From Tetrapyrgos nigripes (taxonomy: Eukaryota > Basidiomycota > Agaricomycetes > Agaricales > Campanellaceae), in assembly GCA_013368315.1 (NCBI GenBank), contig JAACJM010000074.1, positions 248,001-312,000 on the forward strand: a stretch of DNA of 64,000 nt, read 5' to 3'. Positions 12,428 to 23,446 of the stretch are shown piece by piece. The first letter of the stretch is position 1. Each line of letters starts with the position of its first letter. A model generated the notes under the pieces. That model did not search any database, was not told the DNA's origin, and was given only the letters and a program-made list of their open reading frames with translations. A program made the position numbers and the translations under genes.

Positions 12428-13530
12428 GATGAGTGAGGCTCAGGAATGACTGGAGCTCTTCGAAATTGTGGAATTTTGGTGGCTGGTTTATAAACCAGCG
12501 ACCAGGACCAGGGAAAATCGTTGATGAGGTCATAAAAGGCAGTCGCGTAACGAACCATCCGACTTCCACGGCAGGTAACATTAGGCGACACTGTTCAACA
12601 TTGTTCCCGTAGTCTGGGGGGTGCGGAGTCGTCAAAAGAGGTGTGGGGTGAGATTAGCAGCTCATTGTCATTGGAAATCCAGTTGGCGCGTCCTAGTTCG
12701 GAGAGCTGGAATGTTCCCGCTAGCAACGTGTATCGTCCGTGCACTCCAAGAATGTATCTCTCTTCGCATATCTCTTCGCATGAAAACCCTCAAGGCAGAC
12801 TATGGGGAAGGATCTGGTAGTTTTCCGGTCAGGGGTGAAAGGATAATGTTTGTAGCGTCCGACCTCACCCTATTCACCCAATCTCCGGAACACATTCCCG
12901 AGACAAATCTGATATCCGACTTTCCATAAGCTCGAGCGACGTGTGGCGACGGAAAACGTCGCTAAATTGCGCTAGCCTGGGCGTATGGAATATTGGAAGG
13001 AAGCAGTCTGCGCCTTGCGAAATTATCGCACATGCAGCTAGTTGCCCTTCAGAACACAACGGCGAGTAAGCTCATGAAGCAACGAGGAGAGAATAGAAAT
13101 CAAGTACCGGATGTTCATGGACGGAAGTGGTGCACGTAGACCGGAACAATGAAGGAATTATATTTTTCCGCTAGCCAAAGTGCTTGGGCGGCCGTACTTT
13201 TCGAGGCTTACTAGAGTCATATTAGACTGGGTAGCGCGCCGCGTCATTCTGGCAAAAAGGGCGAGTGCCAAGCAGGAACACAAGCAAACACATAATAATG
13301 TAACACATGGTAGAAGTATGGAAGGGGAAAGCGCAGTAAAGGCTTGAAGTTGGGGGTCCGAGGACGGATCAACAGACATGGTTGCAATTTGCAAAACTAG
13401 GCGGAGCGTGACATTGACACGGTTGTGACGTCCACGTGAAGTGACTATAATACCTCACGTGGATCAGTGAGCAGGTGGCCACGGTTCTAGAATCTAGACC
13501 CAACGCCAAACGCGTTGGTTTACCACAACC
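12428..13530. promoter_or_regulatory. Shared divergent promoter region GH3 / GH92
   Basis: The 1.1 kb between the two divergent glycosidase starts has no convincing gene. A 78-codon minus-strand frame at 13158-13394 with one hydrophobic segment has no family I know. Near the GH92 side, two CACGTG hexamers lie at 13433-13438 and 13456-13461 around a tataata stretch, 70-100 bp before the ATG. CACGTG is the core of bHLH (E-box/Pho4-type) sites; a role here is inference. Confidence 0.45.
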
Positions 13531-16500
13531 ATGGTCGTAGGAAGCTCAGTCGCCTCTTCCCTTTTGATCTGCGCGCTATCCTCGTTCCCGGTACGCGCTC
13601 AGGCTGGCAATGCCTTGGATTTTGTGAATCTCTTCATTGGTTCTGTAAATGGAGGGCACACATTTCCAGGTAAGCCATTGCAATGTTTTCTCCAGATTGA
13701 ACGCCGAGGCCCTTCTTTTCTTACAGGGGCTACCGTGCCGCACGGTATGGTCAAAGTTGGGATGGACACCGATTCTCCTGGGAATGTATATCTGCTTACC
13801 TTTTACTACTCATTCCGATGGTTGACTGTTAGTATTTAGCATGCCGGATACGATGGAGATCCCCAGTACAACGTTACAGGATTCTCTCAGCTACATCAAG
13901 CTGGGACGGGAGGAGTAAACTCTGGCACCTCACCCTTGTCTACCTTTGCTGACATTGACTTTAGGCAGTTCCTCTCTCGAACTTCAAGCTATTTCCCATC
14001 TTGAATTGCACGAAGTTTGAACAGTGTTTGACGACTATGGAATCCCGGAAGGTAAAGAGAAATATCCTTCCCGATGGTGAGCTATTCTAGCTAGTTGAGC
14101 ACAAAAGCTTTGACGAGCTTACTCTTACAATGTCGTAGGATCCCCAGACGATTTCGCTATACCAGGATACTTTTCCACTAACCTCTCGAATTCCATTCGT
14201 GTTGAGCTCGCTGCTACACGCCGTGTCGCTCTCCACAAATACACCTTTCCATCAGGTACAACTACCCCGCGTATTGTGGTTGATGTCACCAATGACGGCC
14301 AATTGAGTGGAATCAACCCTGAACTTAGTATTGATCCAGATACTGGACGGGTCCTTGGTGAGTCAGAAAGGATATCTATCGCGACTGGCGGACATTGACA
14401 TTGTGTCTAGCCAGTGGAAATTACGCAGTTTCCTTTGGACCAGGAAGATATGATGCTTTTGCCTGTGTTGACTTCAAAGGCTTCGGGTATAGCTTCGACG
14501 TCCCAATAGAATATGGCCCATATAAGATCAATTACCCCGACCTTTGGGGAACGGATCTTCAACAACACTACTATAGTACGTAAAGGCTTGTCTTCATCCT
14601 CATGCTACTTTAACCTCCTGACCCAATCACATTCTGATTTCTTAGGCTGGGGATCAGAACACGGTGGACTGATTGGATTTCCTTCCAACCCTGACAGTTC
14701 CGACGGTACTACGACTATCCTCGCACGAGTGGGCATATCGCTCATATCGACGGAACAAGCATGTGCGAATGCCGAATCGGAGGAGATCGCTGACTGGGAC
14801 TTTGACAGGGTGGTAAAGGATAGCCAAGAACAGTGGTTGGACATTCTCAATCGAGTCCGGGTCAATGCGGACGGAGTGGATGAGAATGTGACCACATTAT
14901 TGTATTCTTCAGTGAGTAAACGCTTAAAAATACCAAGTTTGTAACAACTGTTGAGGATCAAGTCTAGCTTTACAGGACTCACTTGGCGCCTGCCGATTGT
15001 AAGTGCCTACATATCTATATCTACAGCATACTCTGACCTCATTTACACTAGATACTGGTGAAAATCCTGGATGGGATTCGACTGAACCGTACTACGATGC
15101 TTTCTATTGCAATGTACGTCGAAGCCTTATCGCCGCTGAGTGCAGTCCAAATATTCATCATTTTACCGCAGTGGGACTCCTACCGAACTCTGTTTCCGCT
15201 CATGTCATTGCATGATCCTGCCAATTTCGCTAGGATTGTCCGAGGCATGATTGATATACAGAAAAACGAAGGATGGCTACCTGAATGTAGAGAAATGGGA
15301 CAGAAACAGTATGTTCGTTGTAAGGGAATCTGTGCTCACCGCTGACGAGGTCACTCTGTGATCAAGGTTCATAGAAGGAGGAAGTCGTGAGTCCCATAAT
15401 TATTGAGCACTTTATGGAATGCTGACCATTATCGCACAGACGGAGACCCTATCCTTGCAGAATTTTTAGTCAAGTATGATTTCTCTAATCGCCTTAGTAG
15501 ACCTTTACGAGGATATTAACAGGTTCCAAGACCACGCTGAAGCACTGGGGGTGTCTGCTGAAGAACTCTATGCAGCTCTGGTTGCTGACGCCGAGAATAC
15601 TCCAAAGAACTGGAATATTCAAGGTCGACAGGCTGACGTTTGGAAAGAAAAGGGATACATCCCATCAGATACGACATACCGTGGAGGCGCTAATACAAAG
15701 CAAGTTTCGCGGTCAATTGAGGTAAGTAGAAGAGCATGTGAGCTTTACAATCTCTGAAGGCGTCGGATGTTGATTCTAGTACGCATTCGATGATTTCACG
15801 ATCTCTCAAGTAGCAAAGCTGCTTGGAAAGACGGAGGACGCTGCCAAGGTATGGCTCAAAGTTGATATATCATTGTGCAGCCCATGCTGAAATGATATCT
15901 AGTACACATCTCGCGCTGGCAACTTCATCAACTCGTGGAATCCAAATATCACTGTACCTGATTCTAGCCTCAGTATCAGTGGTTTCTTCCAGGTAACATT
16001 TCTGATCTTCCTACTTCAGAATTTTCTGCACCATTCACGACTCATGTCAAAACCTAGCCTAGGTTCGCTAACGGAACGTGGAACTATACAGACCCTAGAC
16101 ACTGTAGTGTCAATGACCCGCTGCAAGCGACATGTTTCCTGAACGCTATTCGAAGGGATGGGTTTTATGAGTCTTCTCCTATCGTGGTAAGCGATTTCTG
16201 CCTCTTCTTCCTGGTGAGATGAGACCGGCTTAAGTTATTTCCCTAGTATTCCCAGGTGAAGTAACATTGTAGTGATGACGCTTTGGAGTCTTCTCATCCC
16301 TCTGACCTTAGTACGTGCCTCAAGATACAGCAAAGCTCATCGAGCTTCAGGGAGGCAAAGACAGCTTCATTGAAAGGCTTGACTGGATTTTCGATGAGGT
16401 ACGTCTTCAGTTTCTCAATAGTATCGATGTGGGAATGATCATCCTGTCTTCTGAAACAGAACTACTTCGATTCTACGAATGAACCCTCGCAGCAGATTCC

Positions 16501-17195
16501 CTTCATGTATCACTATGCCGACCGACCTGGTTTGAGCACTCGGCGGGCTAGAATGACTATTGAGACATTCTTCAATACGTCTGTCAATGGTTTACCTGGC
16601 AATGACGGTATGAAAGACAGAACTTTATTTAATGAATGAGGCTGATATCCCATTTGTCGTGGTTTTTGCAGATTCTGGTAAGCCCCTTGGCTGAACCATA
16701 TTTGTCGTTAATCTCACTAATCTAACCTCTTCCAGGCGCTATGGCGAGCTACGTATTCTTCTATCTCGCAGGTCTCTACCCTCTACCTGCAACGAAGCAA
16801 TTTTTGCTCTCTTCACCTTACTTCCCTTCGATCTCTTTCTACAACCCTTTACTGAACACGACGACCACGATCAAGAGCAACAACTTCACCGGAAATCCTG
16901 GTCTTGCTGATCTCGAAGATGCCAGCGGCTTGACGGTGAGAAACATTTTTGTGAAGGTACGAGGTATTTTATTGAACGCCAGTCCTCGAGCTCATGACCC
17001 CCTGCCCTGCCTAACGTGATACAGAACGTTACAGTGAACGGGGTACCTTACAAGTCCAACTGCTATCTTGAATGGGACGATGTCTTTGCCAAATCTTCGA
17101 CAGTGGTGCTGGAACTCACTGATGATATCAGTCTAACGTGTGGGACAGGAAAAGATTCGTTGCCCCCATCCCTATCTACGGGTGGATATGATTAA
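13531..17195 (+). CDS. GH92 family alpha-1,2-mannosidase, secreted
   Basis: This is a glycoside hydrolase family 92 exo-acting alpha-mannosidase, which trims mannose from N-glycans or mannans. The start gives a signal peptide (MVVGSSVASSLLICALSS, cleavage near VRA-QA). The family N-terminus follows: DFVNLFIGSVNGGHTFPG then ATVPHGMVKVGMDTDSPGN. Later exons carry GYDGDPQYNVTGFSQLHQAG, RVALHKYTFPSG with VVDVTNDGQLSG, SFGPGRYDAFACVDFKGFG, WDSYRTLFPLMSLHDP, GIIR-like RIVRGMIDIQKNEGWLPE, IPFMYHYADRPGLSTRRAR and the calcium/catalytic-loop region NGLPGNDDSGAMASYVFFYL (exons near 16600-16770). There are about seventeen short introns and no frame break. It ends TGKDSLPPSLSTGGYD at 17195. It faces away from the GH3 gene, and the Zn2Cys6 gene begins about 330 bp downstream on the same strand. 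Confidence 0.93.
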
Positions 17196-17527
17196 GTAGT
17201 TGGACATGCTTGCGTTGTACCTTTTTCAATCTTTCCTATGTACCTGCTGCATGACTTGGAGGAGGGAGTGGTTATTTTGACCGACATATCAAATAGGCTA
17301 AACCGCGTTGATGAAAGGCCCCCCGCCTCGCTTTTTACCTGGCCTGCGACCGCATCCAATGACTAGCTGTGCAAAACTTGCGCTTGAATCGGGATTACTA
17401 AATTAGTCCAATTTCCCAGGTTTCCCAGGCCCTTGGGCGAAGTGTGACAGCAAATTTCACGTGGAACCCTGCAGGTTCTTTCCTTACTCTCATCTTGCCT
17501 GGCTTGTCAGCTCGGGTTCTCTGCATC

Positions 17528-20500
17528 ATGTCTGAACAAGAGGGAACATCGAAGACTCCAGGATATAAACGCAGACGACTACAAGGTGCTTGTGACGAAT
17601 GTCGCAAACGAAAAAGTACGTGCATTCATTGAGGGAAAACAAGTACAGCGATATCACTGTTTACACTTTTTGCCAGTCAAATGTCAGTTGTAAGGCTGAT
17701 TGTCGGTATACTTAAGTTGATACCTTTTATACTTGAAGGTGATAGTGCAAAAATGTCGGACAATATCTGCTCCAATTGTACCGCTTTTCGATGCGAGTGC
17801 ACTCACCTTTTGGCAACCACAAAGAAGGTGCGGATTTGAACGATTTCTGAACACAATAGTCTGACCTATAGATCCCAACCAGAAACGAGGACCTCCAATC
17901 GGGTAACCTCAGCGTCAGAACTCCTTCAATCTAGAGAACTTCTGAAATACGTTTTTACAGCAAGCCTCGGGGAACGAAATCCATTTCCACCATCGTGAAG
18001 TCCATTCTCTCAGCCGATACGCAATTTGATCTTCCAGACAGCCAAGAAGCGATACTTCAAATGCTCGTTGACATGGCCAGTCACGTAGCTGCATTGGAAG
18101 AGGAGCTTGCGAAATACAGATCCAATGGATTCACCGCCGACGAACCCCAAGAGACCGAATTTCAAGCATCGGGCCTTATGGGATCAAGCTCTCTCGGTTC
18201 TACAAGATCTTTCCCTTCAGATTTACACGCAGATACTTCTGTAGCGTCCCGGTCTGACACGGTGGGTGGCGTTTCAGAAAGTTTTGAACGTCTTGGCCTC
18301 GAGCACTCGCGTCATTTTGGAGCATCAAGTTCCTTGACCCTACTACAGACGGCAATGGATATGAAGGAAAGACTACCTCAAGATGTCATGCTACCGTCAA
18401 GTCTTTCCTATCGGTCCCTTAGACGTAGACGACCTGAGTTTTGGGCGATATATCCCGTGAGTTTTACGCGCTTAGGCTCGATGGCCGTGGCAGTTAATTC
18501 GTTTCAAATTTTGCCTGTTTTAGTGGCAAATTCCGATAGACAGTCATGCTCCTGCACTCGTTTTTCCGGAAGAAAGCCTGACGCACGATTTGATCAATCT
18601 CTATTTCTTGCATCATGACCGATTTGTACCGGTCCTGCATCGTCCCACATTCGAGACTTCTGTCTCAGAAGGTTTACACCATCGTAACCGGCAATTTGCA
18701 TACACCTTGCTGGCCGTATGTGCAGTCGCAGCGCGGTATTCCAACGATCCCAGAGTCTTCCCAGAAGGTTCTACGCAGGAGTTCAGTGCTGGATGGCATT
18801 GGTTCCGCCAGATTCAATTGTTTCGGAATTCGTACATCAGTCCCCCCTCTATATATGAATTACAACTCTGTATTGTGAGTTGCCTTTGCACAAGCCTCAT
18901 CATGCATTCTGATTTTTGGGCAGATATCTATACTGTTTCTACAAGGAACATCTACTCCTGAGGCTTGCTGGATACTGGTCAGCTATGGAATACGATTAGC
19001 TCAGGATGTGGGTGCTCACCGACGGAAAGCGGGGGGTCAGGAATCCACTGTGGAAAATGAACTGTGGAAAAGGGCATTCTGGATGTTGTATGTCATGGAC
19101 ATATACATAAGTGCCTATTCAGGTCGTCCGCGAGCGACGTCCGGTGACGAGTGAGTGCTTGGAAGCAGTGGCATACTCTAGTTTCTGAGAAGAAAACAGT
19201 CTAGACCTCGATTTTCCAATCGAATGTGACGATGAATATTGGGAGAATCCAAATCCGGACCTTGCGTTCAAGCAACCACTTGGACGACCAGCTACTATGA
19301 CATACTGTATCGTATTGTTGAAGCTTTTCGATATTCTCAGCACTGCGCAGCGTACGCTAGTGAGTTATTCTGTCTCTTCTTCCTCTCCAAAGAACTGAAG
19401 CAAGCTGCAGTATTCTACTCGTCGTTCTGACATCTGGACAATGATGGGCATGTCAAATTCAGAGTGCAATCAGAAGATTCTTTCCGAACTGGATACTTCT
19501 CTCAGAAATTGGATAGATAGCGTTCCGGAGCATTGTAAGTCGGTTTCCCATGTTACAGTAGTAGCACTAACGTGCTTCTACAGTGAAATGGGACCCAAAT
19601 CGTGAAGACGTGGATTTTTTTCATCAGTCTGTCTTGCTTTACGTCTCGTACTACTGGGTCCAGATCTTGGTGCATAAGCCGTTCATTACGCCTCCCGGTA
19701 CAACTTCAGACCTCAGTTTCCATTCCTTGGCGATATGCGTGAATGCAGCACGTTCAGCTATCCATGTGATGGAGGTACAACAACGAAGAGGCTTCCTTCC
19801 TCTTCCAAACGTGTTGGTACGTTCCAAGTTCAACTTGTCCGTTGAGACGTTGAGAGTTGATGCCAAACGTACATCGCAGGTCACGCTCTACAATGCCGCC
19901 ATCGTCCTAGTTCTGAATTCATGGAGAGGGAAACATTTTAAGACATCTGCAGCGACGAACAGCGAGTTGATTGAAGTTTACAAATGTATCGGGATGATTC
20001 GTTATTATGAAAGAAGGTAAAAAATTAGGCCGTTTTTTCTTGAGTATACTAATTTATACTTCCATCACAGATGGCAGAACAGTGGAACCTACTCGTATGG
20101 TCTTTATCGAGCTTTGTGGAACCCTGGAATTCTCAGATATGTTGTCTTTAGGGATGTCATCTGCGAAATTATTGCTATCAGCGGTCTCGATCAGAAGCCT
20201 CAATTACCGGAGCCCTCTAGAAAATCCAGTCAGCCCCATTCACAAACTCAAGACTCAGCAATGGCCCCGTCAGATTCTTCGGTCATGTACCCGATATTCG
20301 CAGATGCCACATCAATCCCAGCGGAGAACATTGATATAGACCCTTTGTTCAATCTTCCCCTTCACAGTAACGAGCTGGGCGATCTACCTCTCCACGAGAG
20401 CTTTGATCCTTTCGGCGATGCAGCCCGCTATTCGAATATCCCCATGAACGGGTTAGAAATACCGTCACTTGGCCTTGAAAATTTGTCTTCCTCTTCAAAT

Positions 20501-20631
20501 ACGCTTCCGACTGAGCTGCTGGATGGTCATATAGATGAGCTTATCGGGGGACTTTGTCAGCCCAGGACATGCAGACTTTTTTTGGATTCCTAGGTTTTGA
20601 AGGTGTGCTACATTCCCTACCGAGTATATGA
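17528..20631 (+). CDS. Zn2Cys6 fungal transcription factor with Fungal_trans domain
   Basis: The start at 17528 gives MSEQEGTSKTPGYKRRRLQG, followed at once by the zinc cluster CDECRKRKIKC...CSNCTAFRCEC, whose six cysteines are spread over three exons. A short predicted coiled coil (VDMASHVAALEEELAKYRS, about 18070-18120) fits dimerisation. The middle-homology (PF04082-type) region starts near 18525: LINLYFLHHDRFVPVLHRPTF, LLAVCAVAARYSNDPRVFPE, YGIRLAQDVGAHRR, ELWKRAFWMLYVMDIYISAY and SGRPRA. The tail is acidic and Ser/Pro-rich, as in activation domains. One frame stops at 20593; the neighbouring frame, entered at the G5 run at 20546-20550, reads SAQDMQTFFGFLGFEG to a stop at 20631 and looks more like a natural C-terminus. 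Target genes are unknown. The adjacent GH92 gene is one possibility only by position. Confidence 0.87.
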
Positions 20632-20909
20632 TTTCCAATCTTCCTGACATGATGTCTTCAGATATAAGCTCTGCGTACTCGGAATGCTAAGGCATGATTT
20701 ATGATATGTGATATTGTACGGACTGAAATCTACCCCTTTGCTCGCAGTGATACCAACTGGGACGAGTTCGTCTCGAAAGCAGACTGAGATCAGCGGGTTG
20801 ACAGTCAGACGACACAGCATAACAAATTTCATGATAAAGGTACATGTTAGAGATCACATATTGTTTAATCGGAGTTCTTCGTTAACTCTCCTTTATCAGA
20901 TTTATTTAC

Positions 20910-22322
20910 TCATTCCTTCGCGACAATAATGATTTTCTTCCCAGTGTTCCTTCCGAGCTGCACCTCCAAAAGCGCTTCACCTGCATGTTCTAGTCCTTCG
21001 GTTATATCTTCTCGATATTTGAGCTCTCCATTGACGAGTTTCTTGGGCACAACCTCGAAGAACTCCTTTTTCCATTTGGGGTTAAGATCTTCTGCGATGA
21101 AACCATTCAAGGATATGCGTCTGGTGACGATATTCCATAGATTCTATGTGGGAAAACAGAAGTGAAATGTACGGAATCGAAGGAGTTCAAACCTACTCAC
21201 CTTCATGAGAGCACCTTCTTTGCTGTTATATCCTGAAATCATACCACACTCGATGAATCGTGCGTTGACTGCAGCATTTCCCAATGCCGCATCAAGTATG
21301 GCTCCACCAGCGTTGTCCCAATACCTGTACAACGTATAAACTTGTGGACATAGGCGGGGTAGATAACAGGTAACTTACACATCAATTGGCCCTTCTTTGA
21401 CTAATATCTCGCTCGTATCAGTCGTTTTGTAGTTGAATGCGACGTCTGCTCCCAAGCTCTTGAGAAAAGCTAGTTTATCTTCTGACCCAGCGGATGTGAT
21501 GACTTTCATGCCCTCAAGCTTGGCGAGTTGGACCACAAAACTACCAACAGCTCCTGCAGCTACGGTGACGAAAGCCGTTTCGCCCTGTAATGGTGTAAGA
21601 CATAACGACATGGATCATTTACTGTAGACTCGCCGATTTGGCTTTGGAAAACTCCTTCCAGGCATAGTATGCGGTGCGGCCTTGAATTTGATTCGACTGA
21701 GATCAATGCATTACTAGATTTTTTTTCCTGAAACGTACCAGGCATGCCAGCGGCTCCAAGGTAGACCGATAATGGAAGCCCAGGTTCTGGAACGATGACC
21801 TCTAGGTCCGTAAAGTCTTTCTGGACGGTATATTCGACGTGTTCTGGTTTTTGTGAATGATCGACATGTTTAGTAGTGTGAATGGAAGAAAGATTGAACG
21901 TACCCAGGACAGGAGTGTGTACTATATCTCCCGCTTTGAATCCCTCTTTCTCGGACCTGATTACCTTCCCTATTCCATAGCCATACGTTGGCTCTCCAAT
22001 AATATACGCGGGCTAAAACAAAATGAAAAGAATGACGTCCAAAAACGTGATGAAATCTAACCGTAAAGGACTCAATGCCAGGGTCTCGCATCTTGTCCCT
22101 CAGAAATGGATCAGCTGAGAGGCACAACACCTTGATAAGGACGCCTCCATCGAGCTGGACGGTCTCCAAGTCTATGACACTCTGAGTGTCGTATATGGTT
22201 GTCTTTCCGGGCTCAGGATACCCTAATCAATATTTGATCGTGAGCCGCCACTAGGGATGTAAAGGAAACATACCGGAAGGAATCTCGTTGAAGATAAGCT
22301 TTCCGTTGCGCACTGGGGCCAT
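20910..22322 (-). CDS. MDR-family NAD(P)H-dependent oxidoreductase (leukotriene B4 dehydrogenase / enone reductase-like)
   Basis: This is a zinc-independent medium-chain dehydrogenase/reductase, related to prostaglandin reductases and double-bond reductases. Exons joined from the start at 22322 read MAPVRNGKLIFNEIPSGYPE, then ETVQLDGGVLIKVLCLSADP, FLRDKMRDPG, YIIGEPTYGYGIGKV, GFKAGDIVHTPVLEHVEY, LYLG-like LSVYLGAAGMPGKTAYYAW, then the Rossmann loop VTVAAGAVGSFVVQLAKLEG, GSEDKLAFLKSLGADVAFNY and DVYWDNAGGAILDAALGN. The C-terminal exon gives RRISLNGFIAEDLNPKWKKE and ends KKIIIVAKE at 20910. I see no catalytic zinc ligands, as expected for this branch. All introns are short and the frame is intact. 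The substrate cannot be told from sequence. Confidence 0.87.
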
Positions 22323-22974
22323 ATGGGAGTTCACAACAAAGAGATGAAGAGGAACTTGAGTATTCGTCCTTGAAAGTGTCACAGCTTTTATAGAGTGACG
22401 GGGTCTTTGATTGATTATGAGGCTCATCGTCCTTTTGATGACCGCAGAATTCTGCAGAATCGCAATACCGTGACGTATACCATATTGAGACGGTCAAGTG
22501 TCGTCCTCGTAGGAAAGAACCTGAAAGGAAGCATCCACACACCTCGTGGAATCTCGCGGTTATCTGCAGCGGTGGGTTTTCTGTCTCATTTTTTGCCACT
22601 TCGATGACGCACAGATGACTACTAGAACCGATTCAGGTCGATCCCAGTAAATTGCAACAGGAAATGAACCCCGTATAACTTCTCAAGAGCGGCCTCCACA
22701 ACCGACCAACAACCGACTTCCCATCGAAAGAAGCTTGACTTCGAGATTACTGATCAATTGTTTGTGAAAGTCTAGTCATTCTGAGCCACCGTCTTATTAT
22801 TATCAGCGTGGAGGTCTGCCTTACCGGATGTCCCGGAGAATCAGAAGCAGGGTAAAATTTAAATGCTATGATCTATCTTCAGCCTATGATCGGGTTCACG
22901 GTTAAACGACTCAAAACTCAAGTACTCAACCCGTAAGCCCAATGAAAACAAAGTTCGTTACATTCATTGAGTAT
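22323..22974. other. Intergenic region
   Basis: About 650 bp lie between the MDR start and the stop of the disrupted hydrolase. Nothing beyond a likely promoter for the MDR gene is visible. Confidence 0.4.
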
Positions 22975-23446
22975 CTAGTATCTGGAACCACTCAAACTTG
23001 AAGGTTTAGGCGTTATCTTGCCCGGAAAATACGCAGGTCCTCCTTTATTCTCTTCGTACCATTTCCTATCATGCGCAATGAGCACATGTACACCAGGCAT
23101 CTGCATCAACGACCCAACTCGGCGGATATGTTGAATCGCAACCTCTTTGTCAATGTGTGCGCAGACCATCACCCCGGGCCTGTTTGGGTCTGGCACTTCG
23201 CCCACTTCCTTCTCCCCAGTCAGGAGGCGGACATCATGCGCCGTGTCGCTACCAAGATAAATCCAAGATTCATCGGACGATGTACGAGCTAGGATATTGA
23301 TATGACCAGCCATATGTCCAGTCGCGTCGACGAGATACATACTGCCATCGCCAAAGTAGTCCATTGCACGAGGAAATGGACCGATGGAAGTGTTGAAGGC
23401 GGAGGCTTCGAGGAAACGAGTGCGGTCGATGGGAACAGAATCGAAG
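22975..23446 (-). pseudogene. Metallo-beta-lactamase-fold hydrolase, C-terminal half (gene split by transposon)
   Basis: This is the 3' part of an MBL-fold hydrolase of the fungal AHL-lactonase-like group. From the transposon junction the minus strand reads FDSVPIDRTRFLEASAFNTS, MDYFGDGSMYLVDATGHMAG, HINILARTSS and WIYLGSDTAHDVRLLTGE. These carry the metal-site motifs GHxxGH and the Asp of GSDTAHD. The part ends KPSSLSGSRY at 22975. Its 5' half lies about 4 kb away at 27463-27914 on the same strand. If the transposon and one 2-bp target copy are removed, the two halves join in frame (...TSDVL then FDSVP...). The gene is therefore broken in this haplotype by insertion, not by gradual decay. 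Confidence 0.87.
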
